A DNA stretch of 5,655 nt, from NCBI GenBank assembly GCA_025455505.1, contig JALOMK010000163.1:1-5655 (forward strand), in the 5' to 3' direction. This document shows positions 1 through 5,655 of this stretch, piece by piece. Each line of letters opens with the position of its first letter. Positions within the stretch are counted from its first letter, which is position 1. Under the pieces are notes generated by a model. It was not told the DNA's origin. It made no database searches and saw nothing but the letters and a program-made list of their open reading frames with translations. This DNA comes from Bacteroidales bacterium. GTDB taxonomy: Bacteria; Bacteroidota; Bacteroidia; Bacteroidales; VadinHA17. A program made the translations under genes and the position numbers.

Positions 1-638
1 CCCCTCGCGGGTTGGTTGCTCCTCGGGGGACTGCTCTCTTCGCCGCTCCCCGCGCAATCCGCCGACTGGATCTGGTCGCCGGAGCACGAACAGGAGGCGG
101 TTCCCGAGACGGAGTGCCATTTCCGCAAGGAGTTCCTCGTCGCCAGCCCGCAGCGCGCGGATCTGGCGATCGCGGCCGACGACCGGTACGAGGTCTACCT
201 GAACGGCCGACGCGTCGGCGAGGGGGACTCTGCCGAGGCGATGGACCATTACGACGTCTCACGCGCGGTCCGCAGCGGCCGCAACCTGATCGCCGTCAAG
301 GTCACCAACACCGAGGGCGACACCGCGGCGCTGGCGGTCGAACTCACGGTGACGGAACAATTCGGCGGCAAGCGGACGATCGCCACCGACAACAGCTGGC
401 TGACCAGCCTGAAACCCTTGCCGCTCTGGCAGACCGTGGTCTACAGCGACGCCCGCTGGGATGCGGCCCAGTCGTTCGGCCGTATGGGCGAGTCCCCAGC
501 CGGGGACGCGCCGCAGCCCGCGGCGGCAGGGACTGCAGCGGCCATTGGCCGTGCGGCGCCCAAGCCGGCGCCGGCGACCGCCGCGGCCACCGCTGCGGAA
601 CCGCCGGAATATCGCGTGGAGGAAGTGCTCGGAGAGGA
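1..638 (+). other. N-terminal fragment of a planctomycete-type secreted protein (jelly-roll-like domain plus linker)
   Basis: The segment begins with the hydrophobic end of a signal peptide (LLLGGLLSSPLPAQS), followed by ADWIW and FRKEF. It then carries a module with DDRYEVYLNGRRVGEG, a YDVSRAV stretch, GRNLIAVKVTNTEG and ATDNSW...WDAAQSFG. This pattern matches the galactose-binding-like or rhamnosidase-N-like beta-sandwich found at the front of many large secreted Planctomycetota proteins. An Ala/Pro-rich low-complexity linker follows (about 505-600). The last recognisable piece, EYRVEEVLGED (607-639), resembles the opening of the PVC-type heme-binding/dehydrogenase domain that usually comes next in such proteins, but the sequence then switches to PepD. 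Codons are strongly G/C-ending, unlike everything downstream. Family assignment is from memory of the domain pattern. The segment is truncated at both ends. Confidence 0.6.
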
Positions 639-1632
639 CAAGAAAGGACTTCTTTCAGGCGACATTCTTCTGAACCTCGATTCAGAAGACGAGGGCGAGC
701 TCTATGTAGGTTGCGCAGGTGGCATCGACGTGAATGTCAGTAAATCTTACACCGAGGAAGCCACTCCCCAGGGAATGACAGCATATAAAATTGTACTTAA
801 GGGACTGAAGGGAGGCCATTCCGGTGTTGATATAGCTCTCGGCAGGGCAAATTCGAATAAGCTTATGTTCAGGTTCCACATGCAGGCAGAGTCGGATTTT
901 GGAATAAGGATATCGGAGTATGCAGGTGGCGACCTTAGAAATGCTATTCCCAGGGAGGCTAACTCGTTACTTGTTGTTGATGCTTCGAAAGCAGCTGCAT
1001 TTGAGGAATTCGTGAAGGGATACGAAAAGATGTACAGGGCTGAGTTTGCTGAAACCGAGCCGGACCTTTCATTCAGGTCAGAAAGAGTAAGCCTTCCCGG
1101 AAAGGTAATGGCCGCAGATGACCAGTACAGGATAATAAGGGCTGTATTTGCCTGCCCGAATGGGGTGCAGAGGATGAGCCAGGCAATGAAAGGGCTTGTT
1201 GAGACATCAAATAACCTTGCAATTGTGAGGTGCGCCGGTGGCAGGTTTGTGGCGCATAACCTTACGCGCAGTTCTGTCGACAGCTCAAAGGAGGCAACAG
1301 CATGGAAGATAGCAGCTGTTTTTCATCTTGCAGGGGCAGAGGTTACTCTGACAGGAAGCTACCCAGGCTGGGAACCGGATATGAAGTCTCCGATACTGCA
1401 GACAATGGGGGCCGTTTATGAAAAAATGTATGGCAAAATTCCTGAGATCAAGGCTATACATGCCGGACTTGAATGCGGACTTCTTGGCGGGGTGTACCCC
1501 GGTCTGGACATGATTTCTTTCGGACCTACAATCAGGTACCCCCATTCTCCGGATGAAAAGGTGCACATAGACTCAGTAGTTAAATTCTGGGATTTTCTTG
1601 TAGAAACGCTAAAAAATGTTCCGCTGAAATAG
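1..1632 (+). CDS. pepD: Chimeric ORF: planctomycete-type secreted N-terminus joined in frame to C-terminal part of PepD dipeptidase (5' end off window)
   Basis: One uninterrupted frame runs from the first base to a TAG stop at 1630-1632. It has two unrelated halves. Up to about codon 208 (counting from position 16) it reads as a secreted planctomycete protein. From about 637-645 on, it reads as PepD, the M20C zinc dipeptidase that cleaves Xaa-His dipeptides. The frame is open at the left edge (it reads PLAGW before the TTG at 16), so that TTG is probably a leucine inside a signal peptide and the true start lies outside. The PepD half lacks the N-terminal ~155 residues of a ~485-residue family member. 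Most zinc ligands and the catalytic Glu sit in that missing part, so this product should not be an active peptidase. GC content drops sharply at the join. I infer an assembly chimera; a real fusion is unlikely. The PepD identity of the 3' part is secure, but treating the whole ORF as one gene is not. Confidence 0.6.
   Translation, partial: PLAGWLLLGGLLSSPLPAQSADWIWSPEHEQEAVPETECHFRKEFLVASPQRADLAIAADDRYEVYLNGRRVGEGDSAEAMDHYDVSRAVRSGRNLIAVKVTNTEGDTAALAVELTVTEQFGGKRTIATDNSWLTSLKPLPLWQTVVYSDARWDAAQSFGRMGESPAGDAPQPAAAGTAAAIGRAAPKPAPATAAATAAEPPEYRVEEVLGEDKKGLLSGDILLNLDSEDEGELYVGCAGGIDVNVSKSYTEEATPQGMTAYKIVLKGLKGGHSGVDIALGRANSNKLMFRFHMQAESDFGIRISEYAGGDLRNAIPREANSLLVVDASKAAAFEEFVKGYEKMYRAEFAETEPDLSFRSERVSLPGKVMAADDQYRIIRAVFACPNGVQRMSQAMKGLVETSNNLAIVRCAGGRFVAHNLTRSSVDSSKEATAWKIAAVFHLAGAEVTLTGSYPGWEPDMKSPILQTMGAVYEKMYGKIPEIKAIHAGLECGLLGGVYPGLDMISFGPTIRYPHSPDEKVHIDSVVKFWDFLVETLKNVPLK
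636..646. other. Composition and homology breakpoint (probable contig chimera junction)
   Basis: The reading frame passes from planctomycete-like residues (EYRVEEVLGED, ending at 639) to PepD-like residues (KKGLLSGDILLNLD, starting at 640) without a gap or stop. The 60 bases before 601 contain 49 G/C, while the following PepD stretches contain 26 to 31 per 60. No insertion-sequence end, inverted repeat or attachment site is visible at the join. The exact base cannot be fixed by eye, because a few bases could belong to either side. Confidence 0.65.
640..1632 (+). other. pepD: C-terminal two thirds of aminoacyl-histidine dipeptidase PepD (peptidase M20C)
   Basis: PepD is a cytosolic zinc aminopeptidase acting on Xaa-His dipeptides such as carnosine. 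The segment aligns with E. coli PepD, as I recall its sequence, from about residue 160 to the C-terminus. Landmarks include SGDILLNLDSEDEGE, with the Asp at 679-681 corresponding to a metal ligand; VGCAGGID; LKGGHSG, with His at 817-819 in the lid domain; GGDLRNAIPREA; and PNGVQRMS. Further on come YPGWEPD, IHAGLECGL and GPTIRYPHSPDEKVHI, where the His at 1543-1545 is the final metal ligand. The first zinc-binding His, the bridging Asp and the Glu-Glu pair belong to the missing N-terminal third. The C-terminal end (LVETLKNVPLK) is intact and matches the family end. Base composition and codon use agree with the downstream genes, so this part belongs to the Bacteroidota-like genome. Confidence 0.9.
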
Positions 1633-1636
1633 GCAT

Positions 1637-2350
1637 ATGTCCCTGAAAAAAATATTTTCCGGCATTCTTGACAATGACATCGGAAAGGGAGGCGGATCAA
1701 GGATCATGCTGCTTCTTGTCCTTTCTCCCCCGGCCCTGATCCTTGTTCTCAGGGTTGGCTTTCATCCTCTCGCGGAAATGATTGGAACTCTGACAGGAAA
1801 GGACCTGTCAGGTTACTATTCTCTTGCAGCTTTGATCTCAATATCAGTCATTTCTGTGATTCCGGGAATATTTTTCGCTTTTGACGCCTTGAGGAGAGGC
1901 TACATTGCACAAACCGGAAGGGCTTTTTTATCGAGATTGTCAGGTAGCCTGCTCTATTCCTTTCTGTCATCCATAATTTCAGTTGTGATTGCAGGATTGC
2001 TTGCTGATCCTGTTCCGTCCGAGGGAATAATAAGGCTACTGCTTGCGGCTTTTCTTTTTGCCCTGCAGTCGGTTGTAATCTGTCTTTTTATGCTTTCTTT
2101 TTCACGGACCTACCTTAAAGCTCTCGTATCTGCAAAAGCCTATTCCGTTTTTATACTTGCTGCCCCGCTTGGACTGGTATTGAATTCACCATGGAACCTT
2201 CTGTCGTTCTTTTCTCCCTTTTACTGGATCTGCTGGTCCTGGCTTACAGAGATTCCTGCACAGGCCCTGATTTACGGGATGATTGCCTCAGGAATTTCAG
2301 CTGCCATACTTTTGATAACGGGGATCAGATTTAAGAAAATGCTGCCATAG
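1637..2350 (+). CDS. ABC-2 type permease, fluoroquinolone-export-like integral membrane subunit
   Basis: This 237-residue protein is almost entirely hydrophobic. Six membrane helices can be placed at about residues 24-42, 60-83, 102-123, 131-154, 164-182 and 210-231. The order of features recalls the permease subunit of fluoroquinolone-export-type ABC transporters (ABC-2 superfamily): a short basic N-terminus, a SPPALILVLRVG helix, LSGYYSL before helix 2, a central SFSRTYLKALVSAKAYS segment, then APLG and PWN...FFSPFYW near the end. Such subunits form a pore driven by a separate ATPase; no Walker-motif gene is present here, so the partner is missing or encoded elsewhere. The ATG at 1637 lies 4 nt after the pepD stop, which suggests co-transcription and coupled translation. 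A later ATG at 1706 would remove the conserved basic N-terminus. The family call is moderate; substrate and direction of transport are unknown, and a general membrane protein of unknown function is the alternative. Confidence 0.7.
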   Translation: MSLKKIFSGILDNDIGKGGGSRIMLLLVLSPPALILVLRVGFHPLAEMIGTLTGKDLSGYYSLAALISISVISVIPGIFFAFDALRRGYIAQTGRAFLSRLSGSLLYSFLSSIISVVIAGLLADPVPSEGIIRLLLAAFLFALQSVVICLFMLSFSRTYLKALVSAKAYSVFILAAPLGLVLNSPWNLLSFFSPFYWICWSWLTEIPAQALIYGMIASGISAAILLITGIRFKKMLP

Positions 2351-2355
2351 CATGA

Positions 2356-3120
2356 TCAGCCTGTGTACCTTGACATGTGGGCCAGGAATATATCACGCCT
2401 GTTCCTGGCAATCGGAACCTGTGCCCCGTCGGTCATTTCAATATATCCTCCATCGTGCCGGATATATTTCTTCACAAAATCGAGATTTATAAGGTGCGAA
2501 TTATGGGGCCTGAAATAATTCCTGTCATTCAGAAGATCCTGGAACTCCTTGAGATGCCTCGACACGAGGATTTTTCGTTTATCATTCAGGTAAAACCAGC
2601 AATAACTGCGGTCAGCTTCAATTCTGATTATGTCTTTCGGATTAAGATATTCCCTTCCGTCGGAAGTCGGTATTACCAGCCTTGTTGGTCTCGCGGTCCG
2701 GAGATTCTCAAGCAGGGCCTCAAAGTCTCCTGAAGGACCTGCCGGAGCGGTTTGCCTTTTGTGAATTACCTTATTTACAGATTCAATAAACTCATTGATA
2801 TTTATTGGTTTCAGTATATAGTCAACAGCACTGTATTTGATAGCCTTTATGGCATAGTGATTGAAGGCTGTTATGAAAATGACATCAAAATCCTTTTCCG
2901 GGAAATGGGTAAGAAGATCGAAGCCTGTTCCGTTTGGCATTTCTACATCCAGGAATACAAGCTCTGGTTTTAAATCCCTTATCAGCTGTACGCCTTCTTT
3001 CACATTGTAGGCCTTTCCCCTGACATCAAGTCCGGGGCAGTATTCTCCTATTATGGAGCTTATGAATTCAACTGCATCAGACTCATCATCAATTACTGCT
3101 GTGATCAGTTTATGCTTCAT
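2356..3120 (-). CDS. LytTR-family response regulator
   Basis: This is a 254-residue cytoplasmic two-component transcription regulator. Residues 5-120 form a receiver domain: an acidic pocket at D11-D12-E13, phospho-acceptor D58 in FLDVEMPNG, T84 in FITAF, and K104 in DYILKP. After a linker (about 121-146, rich in Pro, Ala and Gly), residues 147-250 form a LytTR DNA-binding domain. Typical landmarks there are DIIRIEADRSYCWFYL, ILVSRHLKEF and the FRPHNSHLINLDFVKKY segment. The length is normal for LytR/AlgR-type regulators. Its ATG overlaps the stop of the upstream kinase gene (ATGA at 3120-3117), so the two are translationally coupled and are presumably cognate partners. All catalytic receiver residues are intact, so a working phosphorelay is expected. 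The stop codon lies only 5 nt from that of the convergent permease gene. The regulated genes cannot be inferred, since LytTR targets are often unlinked. Confidence 0.95.
   Translation of the reverse strand: MKHKLITAVIDDESDAVEFISSIIGEYCPGLDVRGKAYNVKEGVQLIRDLKPELVFLDVEMPNGTGFDLLTHFPEKDFDVIFITAFNHYAIKAIKYSAVDYILKPININEFIESVNKVIHKRQTAPAGPSGDFEALLENLRTARPTRLVIPTSDGREYLNPKDIIRIEADRSYCWFYLNDKRKILVSRHLKEFQDLLNDRNYFRPHNSHLINLDFVKKYIRHDGGYIEMTDGAQVPIARNRRDIFLAHMSRYTG
2381..2409. repeat. Perfect 8-bp inverted repeat at the convergent gene ends
   Basis: GCCAGGAA (2381-2388) and TTCCTGGC (2402-2409) can form an 8-bp stem with a 13-nt loop. The repeat lies 31 nt past the permease stop and within the last codons of the response regulator on the other strand. 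It is placed where a terminator for the permease transcript would be expected, but no T-run follows on either strand. At best it is a weak or factor-assisted terminator, or an RNA-stabilising 3' hairpin. Confidence 0.4.
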
Positions 3121-5066
3121 GACAGTATCGGAATAAGTATCTCAACCCTTGTGCCGCATGGCTCTCCGTTATCGTTCTTCAGGTCTGTATAGGTAGTCAT
3201 CAGGCTGGTCCCGTAAAGTGCATTCACAAGCTCAAGCCTTGATGCGACAATCTGCGTGCCGAGGGAATTATGATTTTCCCCGTTCTTTGATTTACGAAAC
3301 TGTGCTGCTTCCCGGCCAATCCCATTATCCTCGATTGTACACCTTATATGTTCTTTCTCAAGCTTCAGGTCGATTTTAACCGTTCCCTTGCTTTCGGAAG
3401 GCATAAGGCCATGGCAGATAGAGTTTTCTACATACGGCTGTATCAGCATAGTCGGAACTTTATACAGGAGTGTGTCAATTTCATCATCTACTGTAATCCT
3501 GTAATCAAACTTGTTTTTAAACCTGATTGTTTCAAGTTCGAGATACAGGTTAAGAGCATCCAGCTCATCCCTCAGCGGTACAGAGGTGTGGCGTGAGTTC
3601 TCCAGCACCTTCCTCATCAGGCTGGAAAACTTTGTAAGATAGTTATTTGTTGCCAGTTTATCATGCTGGTACATGTAATATTGGATGGAGTTTAAGGTAT
3701 TAAAAATAAAATGCGGATTCATTTGTTGACGCAGGTTTGCCTGGGTTACTTCGGAAATCTTCCTGTTCATTTCGCTTATCCTTTTCTCCGCGTTTATTTT
3801 TGATCTGCTTAGAAGCAGGATGCCAATTGCAAGACTGAGTACCAGCAGTCCGGAGGAACCATAGATTAGCAACTTGTGATTCCGTAATCTGAGCGAGAGG
3901 AGTTCAAGCTCTTTTTTATGGGTATCTGCTTCATACCGTATTCTTGCATCTGTCAGACCCTGGCTTGTAGTTTTTCTGAGCTGCTCGTCGCTGTATTTCT
4001 TAAAAATCCTGAATGCGTTGAATGCTTTTGCAGTGTCTCCTATTTTCAGATATAAATCACTCATATCCTCATGAATCCATGCAAGGGAGTAAGTCTCATC
4101 TGCAATCTTTGCATGATCGATTGCTTTTTTGTAATTGCTGAGCGACTTTTCTGTATCACCCATGTCGCGGTAAATTGTGCCAAGATTACCATAACTATTT
4201 GATGAATTCCCGTGCCTCCCTGCCGGGAGAGTGTATGAAAGCGACCTGTTGTAATACTTTATTGCGAAGTCATATTTCTTCTGCCTGTAGTAGTTCCAGC
4301 CAAGGTTTGACAGGGCCAGTCCCGAATATGTAGTGTCTTCCCTTGCAATCGAAAGTTCAAGGCATTTTCGAAGTAGAGAATCGGCAAGCGTGAAATCAGG
4401 TTCCTTGTCAGTGTATGAAGTACCAAGCCACCAGTATCCGGGCAGGAGGAGGGAGGTGTCTTTTTCCCTCTCTCCGGACCTTATCAGCATATCCAAAGCA
4501 TTTCTGTACTTGTTAAGGTCATTGAGGTTCTGGCTGTTATATACATCCTTGAGGTTGTAATAGTTGAACGGAATGATCCCGCTAATCTTTTTACGTTCCG
4601 CAATATCAGTACTCTTATTGAAATTGTCAATGCTCTCTGCATAGAAGCCTGTTCGAAGGTTATAGCGCCCCAGGAAGTTAAGTATAAGTGCCTCTGTCCT
4701 GTCTTCCCCGAGTGATGTTGCTTTTTTGAGCGCGATTGTTGACTCGAGCGAAGCGCTTCTGAAATCATTTGTCTGAAGGAAGTATTCTGCTCTCGCAATG
4801 TTAAGCAGCGGGGGGAAATCAATATTTGAATCAACGCAAACTGTTTCTGCGGAATCAATGTAATTTTTGAGTTCCTCGCCTGCTTTTTGTTTGCGGGCTG
4901 ATAACAAGGCCTGCTTCAGATAATAATTGAGTCTTGAGGTGTCGGCAACTGTTGCAATAGTTTTCCTGAATCCTATTTCCTGTTTAAACCCTGCAGCAGC
5001 AGTGATAAGTCCAGGAAGTACAAATGAAATAATGAATACAACCCGGAGAAGACTTGCATTTCCCAT
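3117..5066 (-). CDS. TPR-containing sensor histidine kinase, LytS/YehU type (His_kinase family)
   Basis: This 649-residue kinase is the likely partner of the adjacent LytTR regulator. Numbering from the ATG at 5066, a hydrophobic N-terminus (about 5-25) acts as a signal peptide or anchor. A helical region with several TPR units follows (about 75-385; clearest at ALSNLGWNYYRQKKYDFAIKYYNRSL and SYGNLGTIYRDMGDTEKSLSNYKKAI). A second membrane helix is at about 399-420 and a short coiled coil at 422-447. The kinase core has the phospho-acceptor His452 in QQMNPHFIFNTLNSIQ, the N-box Asn548 in PYVENSICHGL, and the ATP-binding DNGIGR at 580-585, followed by GTQIVASRLELV. The TPRs therefore probably sit in the periplasm and sense a protein or peptide. 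An in-frame TTG at 5075 would add three residues; the ATG is preferred because it is the stronger codon and no Shine-Dalgarno sequence favours the TTG. The 3' end overlaps the regulator by 4 nt. The signal sensed is unknown. Confidence 0.93.
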   Translation of the reverse strand: MGNASLLRVVFIISFVLPGLITAAAGFKQEIGFRKTIATVADTSRLNYYLKQALLSARKQKAGEELKNYIDSAETVCVDSNIDFPPLLNIARAEYFLQTNDFRSASLESTIALKKATSLGEDRTEALILNFLGRYNLRTGFYAESIDNFNKSTDIAERKKISGIIPFNYYNLKDVYNSQNLNDLNKYRNALDMLIRSGEREKDTSLLLPGYWWLGTSYTDKEPDFTLADSLLRKCLELSIAREDTTYSGLALSNLGWNYYRQKKYDFAIKYYNRSLSYTLPAGRHGNSSNSYGNLGTIYRDMGDTEKSLSNYKKAIDHAKIADETYSLAWIHEDMSDLYLKIGDTAKAFNAFRIFKKYSDEQLRKTTSQGLTDARIRYEADTHKKELELLSLRLRNHKLLIYGSSGLLVLSLAIGILLLSRSKINAEKRISEMNRKISEVTQANLRQQMNPHFIFNTLNSIQYYMYQHDKLATNNYLTKFSSLMRKVLENSRHTSVPLRDELDALNLYLELETIRFKNKFDYRITVDDEIDTLLYKVPTMLIQPYVENSICHGLMPSESKGTVKIDLKLEKEHIRCTIEDNGIGREAAQFRKSKNGENHNSLGTQIVASRLELVNALYGTSLMTTYTDLKNDNGEPCGTRVEILIPILS

Positions 5067-5074
5067 GTTCTGCA

Positions 5075-5090
5075 ATTTGAAGTTTCAAAT
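5075..5090. repeat. Perfect 7-bp inverted repeat just upstream of the kinase start (operator-like)
   Basis: The arms ATTTGAA (5075-5081) and TTCAAAT (5084-5090) are perfect inverted copies separated by GT. The dyad lies in the presumed leader, 8 nt upstream of the kinase ATG and downstream of the candidate promoter. It could be an operator for a dimeric regulator or a small A/T-rich hairpin that influences ribosome access. It overlaps the alternative TTG start at 5075. Function is not established, and short A/T-rich dyads also arise by chance. Confidence 0.45.
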
Positions 5091-5125
5091 ACTACTAATA
5101 CCCGGCATCGATCAGACTGGTAAAG

Positions 5126-5158
5126 CAAATTTACTTCAAACCGGGTGAAATAGTCAGA
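5126..5158 (-). promoter_or_regulatory. Candidate Bacteroidota sigma-ABfr-type promoter for the kinase-regulator operon
   Basis: On the minus strand the intergenic region contains TAAATTTG (5133-5126), an exact match to the Bacteroidota -7 element TAnnTTTG. It is preceded after 21 nt by TCTG (5158-5155), a one-mismatch version of the -33 TTTG element. Transcription would start near 5118 and leave a leader of about 50 nt before the ATG at 5066. The position fits an operon promoter for the two-component system, separate from the upstream carrier gene. The -33 match is weak, so this rests on pattern alone. Confidence 0.4.
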
Positions 5159-5205
5159 ATAATTTTACGGAATGCATGTTTGGCCTAACGGATGGCATTG
5201 CAGTA

Positions 5206-5655
5206 TCAAAGTTTTATTTCAACCAGCAAGTCGTCCTTCATTACATTTGTATTGGATTTAGCCGGGACTTTTACAACCGTCCCGCTTGCCGGGGCAAGTA
5301 TTTCATTCTGCATTTTCATTGCCTCCAGGATTACGACAGGTTCTCCTCTCAGAACAGTGGATCCTTCCCGTACGAGCACATCAATTATCTTTCCGGGCAT
5401 GGGAGCCTTCACAAATTCCTGTTCGGCCTTGCCTTTCCTGGCGTTAAGCACCTTCATGCGCTGGAGCGAGAAGGGAGTTTCGACTGTAAATGAATAGCTG
5501 ATGTCATTAAACAGTATCTCATATTTGTTCTGACGCGATCGAATGATTTCAACCGGGTACTTCCTGTTCTTCCAGAGAATATACGTACCCAGCTTTTCAT
5601 CTGACTTGAGCTTCACTTCGTAATCCCTCTTGCCGATCTTTATTGAATGTTTCAG
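5206..5655 (-). CDS. Biotin carboxyl carrier protein subunit of an acyl-CoA (or related) carboxylase, 5' end off window
   Basis: The product is the biotin-bearing carrier of a multisubunit carboxylase. It shuttles CO2 from biotin carboxylase to the carboxyltransferase in the cytoplasm. The C-terminal ~72 residues form a biotinyl/lipoyl domain with KAPMPGKI near its start and the biotinylation site EAMKMQN, whose target Lys codon is 5316-5314. It ends with the usual beta-strand (DDLLVEIKL). The upstream part (IKIGKRDYEVKL, KYPVEI, YEILFNDISYSF) resembles the N-terminal region of Bacteroidota carrier subunits of about 140-170 residues. The frame stays open to the window edge (149 codons visible). 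The GTG at 5616 falls inside the conserved first beta-strand, so it is probably an internal valine. In Bacteroidota such genes usually sit beside biotin carboxylase and carboxyltransferase genes; here neither is visible, and none follows downstream within the window. Whether the enzyme acts on acetyl-CoA, propionyl-CoA, pyruvate or oxaloacetate cannot be decided. Confidence 0.9.
   Translation of the reverse strand: MKHSIKIGKRDYEVKLKSDEKLGTYILWKNRKYPVEIIRSRQNKYEILFNDISYSFTVETPFSLQRMKVLNARKGKAEQEFVKAPMPGKIIDVLVREGSTVLRGEPVVILEAMKMQNEILAPASGTVVKVPAKSNTNVMKDDLLVEIKL

Larger units (their letters stand above)
5067..5205. other. Intergenic region between carrier protein gene and kinase gene
   Basis: These 139 nt separate two genes on the minus strand. 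They hold the candidate promoter and dyad described separately. I see no strong GC-rich hairpin followed by a T-tract that would end the carrier gene's transcript, and no small ORF with a convincing start. Read-through from the carrier gene into the kinase cannot be excluded. Confidence 0.5.

Noticed and set aside
16..18. TTG at 16 as the true start of the first gene
   Set aside because: The frame is open to the window edge and the residues before it continue a hydrophobic signal-peptide core, so the start is most likely outside.
12..743. Arg/Gly-rich ORF on the plus strand in another frame, and similar ORFs at 441-665 and 461-673
   Set aside because: These are by-products of the high-GC segment; they have low-complexity basic or Ala-rich composition and no recognisable domain.
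1..1632. A novel exported or membrane-linked dipeptidase with a carbohydrate-binding domain
   Set aside because: The peptidase half lacks most of its active site, the join falls inside a domain on both sides, and base composition changes abruptly there. A chimera explains all three.
1345..1799. 13-nt direct repeat (actctgacaggaa at 1345-1357 and 1787-1799)
   Set aside because: Both copies encode the tetrapeptide TLTG with the same codons in unrelated genes; no further similarity flanks them.
5073..5075. TTG at 5075 as the kinase start
   Set aside because: The ATG three codons later is a better start codon and nothing upstream favours the TTG, although it cannot be fully excluded.
5101..5145. 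CCCGG (5101-5105) and CCGGG (5141-5145) as a terminator stem
   Set aside because: The stem is only 5 bp with a 35-nt loop and no following T-run.
5176..5497. Plus-strand ORFs opposite the biotin carrier gene
   Set aside because: They are antisense shadows of a confidently identified gene and show no domain of their own.

Overview
The window joins two DNA sources of different character. Positions 1 to about 638 are very GC-rich (43 of 60 bases are G/C at 181-240, 49 of 60 at 541-600). They encode the N-terminal part of a secreted protein of the type found in Planctomycetota. From about 640 to 5655 the composition falls to the 40s (26 of 60 at 781-840, 24 of 60 at 1801-1860). There the genes, codon use (frequent AGG for Arg), gene types and promoter style suggest a Bacteroidota (Bacteroidales-like) genome. 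The two parts meet in frame inside one open reading frame. The simplest explanation is a chimeric metagenome contig, not a natural fusion gene.

Layout. (1) 1-1632, plus strand: a chimeric ORF. Its first ~208 codons carry the end of a signal peptide, a jelly-roll-like domain and an Ala/Pro linker. The rest is the C-terminal two thirds of PepD, an M20C-family aminoacyl-histidine dipeptidase. (2) 1637-2350, plus strand: a six-helix membrane protein resembling ABC-2 permeases of the fluoroquinolone-export type, 4 nt behind pepD. (3) 2356-3120 and 3117-5066, minus strand: a two-component system. A TPR-containing LytS-type histidine kinase is followed, with an ATGA overlap, by a LytTR response regulator. 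This pair converges on the permease with only 5 nt between stop codons. (4) 5067-5205: a 139-nt intergenic region with a candidate Bacteroidota promoter and a perfect dyad just before the kinase start. (5) 5206-5655, minus strand: a biotin carboxyl carrier protein that runs off the right edge.

How the genes work together. The kinase and regulator almost certainly form one signalling unit, with periplasmic TPRs as the likely sensor and DNA binding by LytTR as the output. Their target cannot be read from the window. The carrier protein would work with a biotin carboxylase and a carboxyltransferase that lie outside. The permease needs an ATPase that is not present here. I found no CRISPR array, tRNA, rRNA, insertion sequence or convincing new system. 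The most important observation is the in-frame junction near 637-645.
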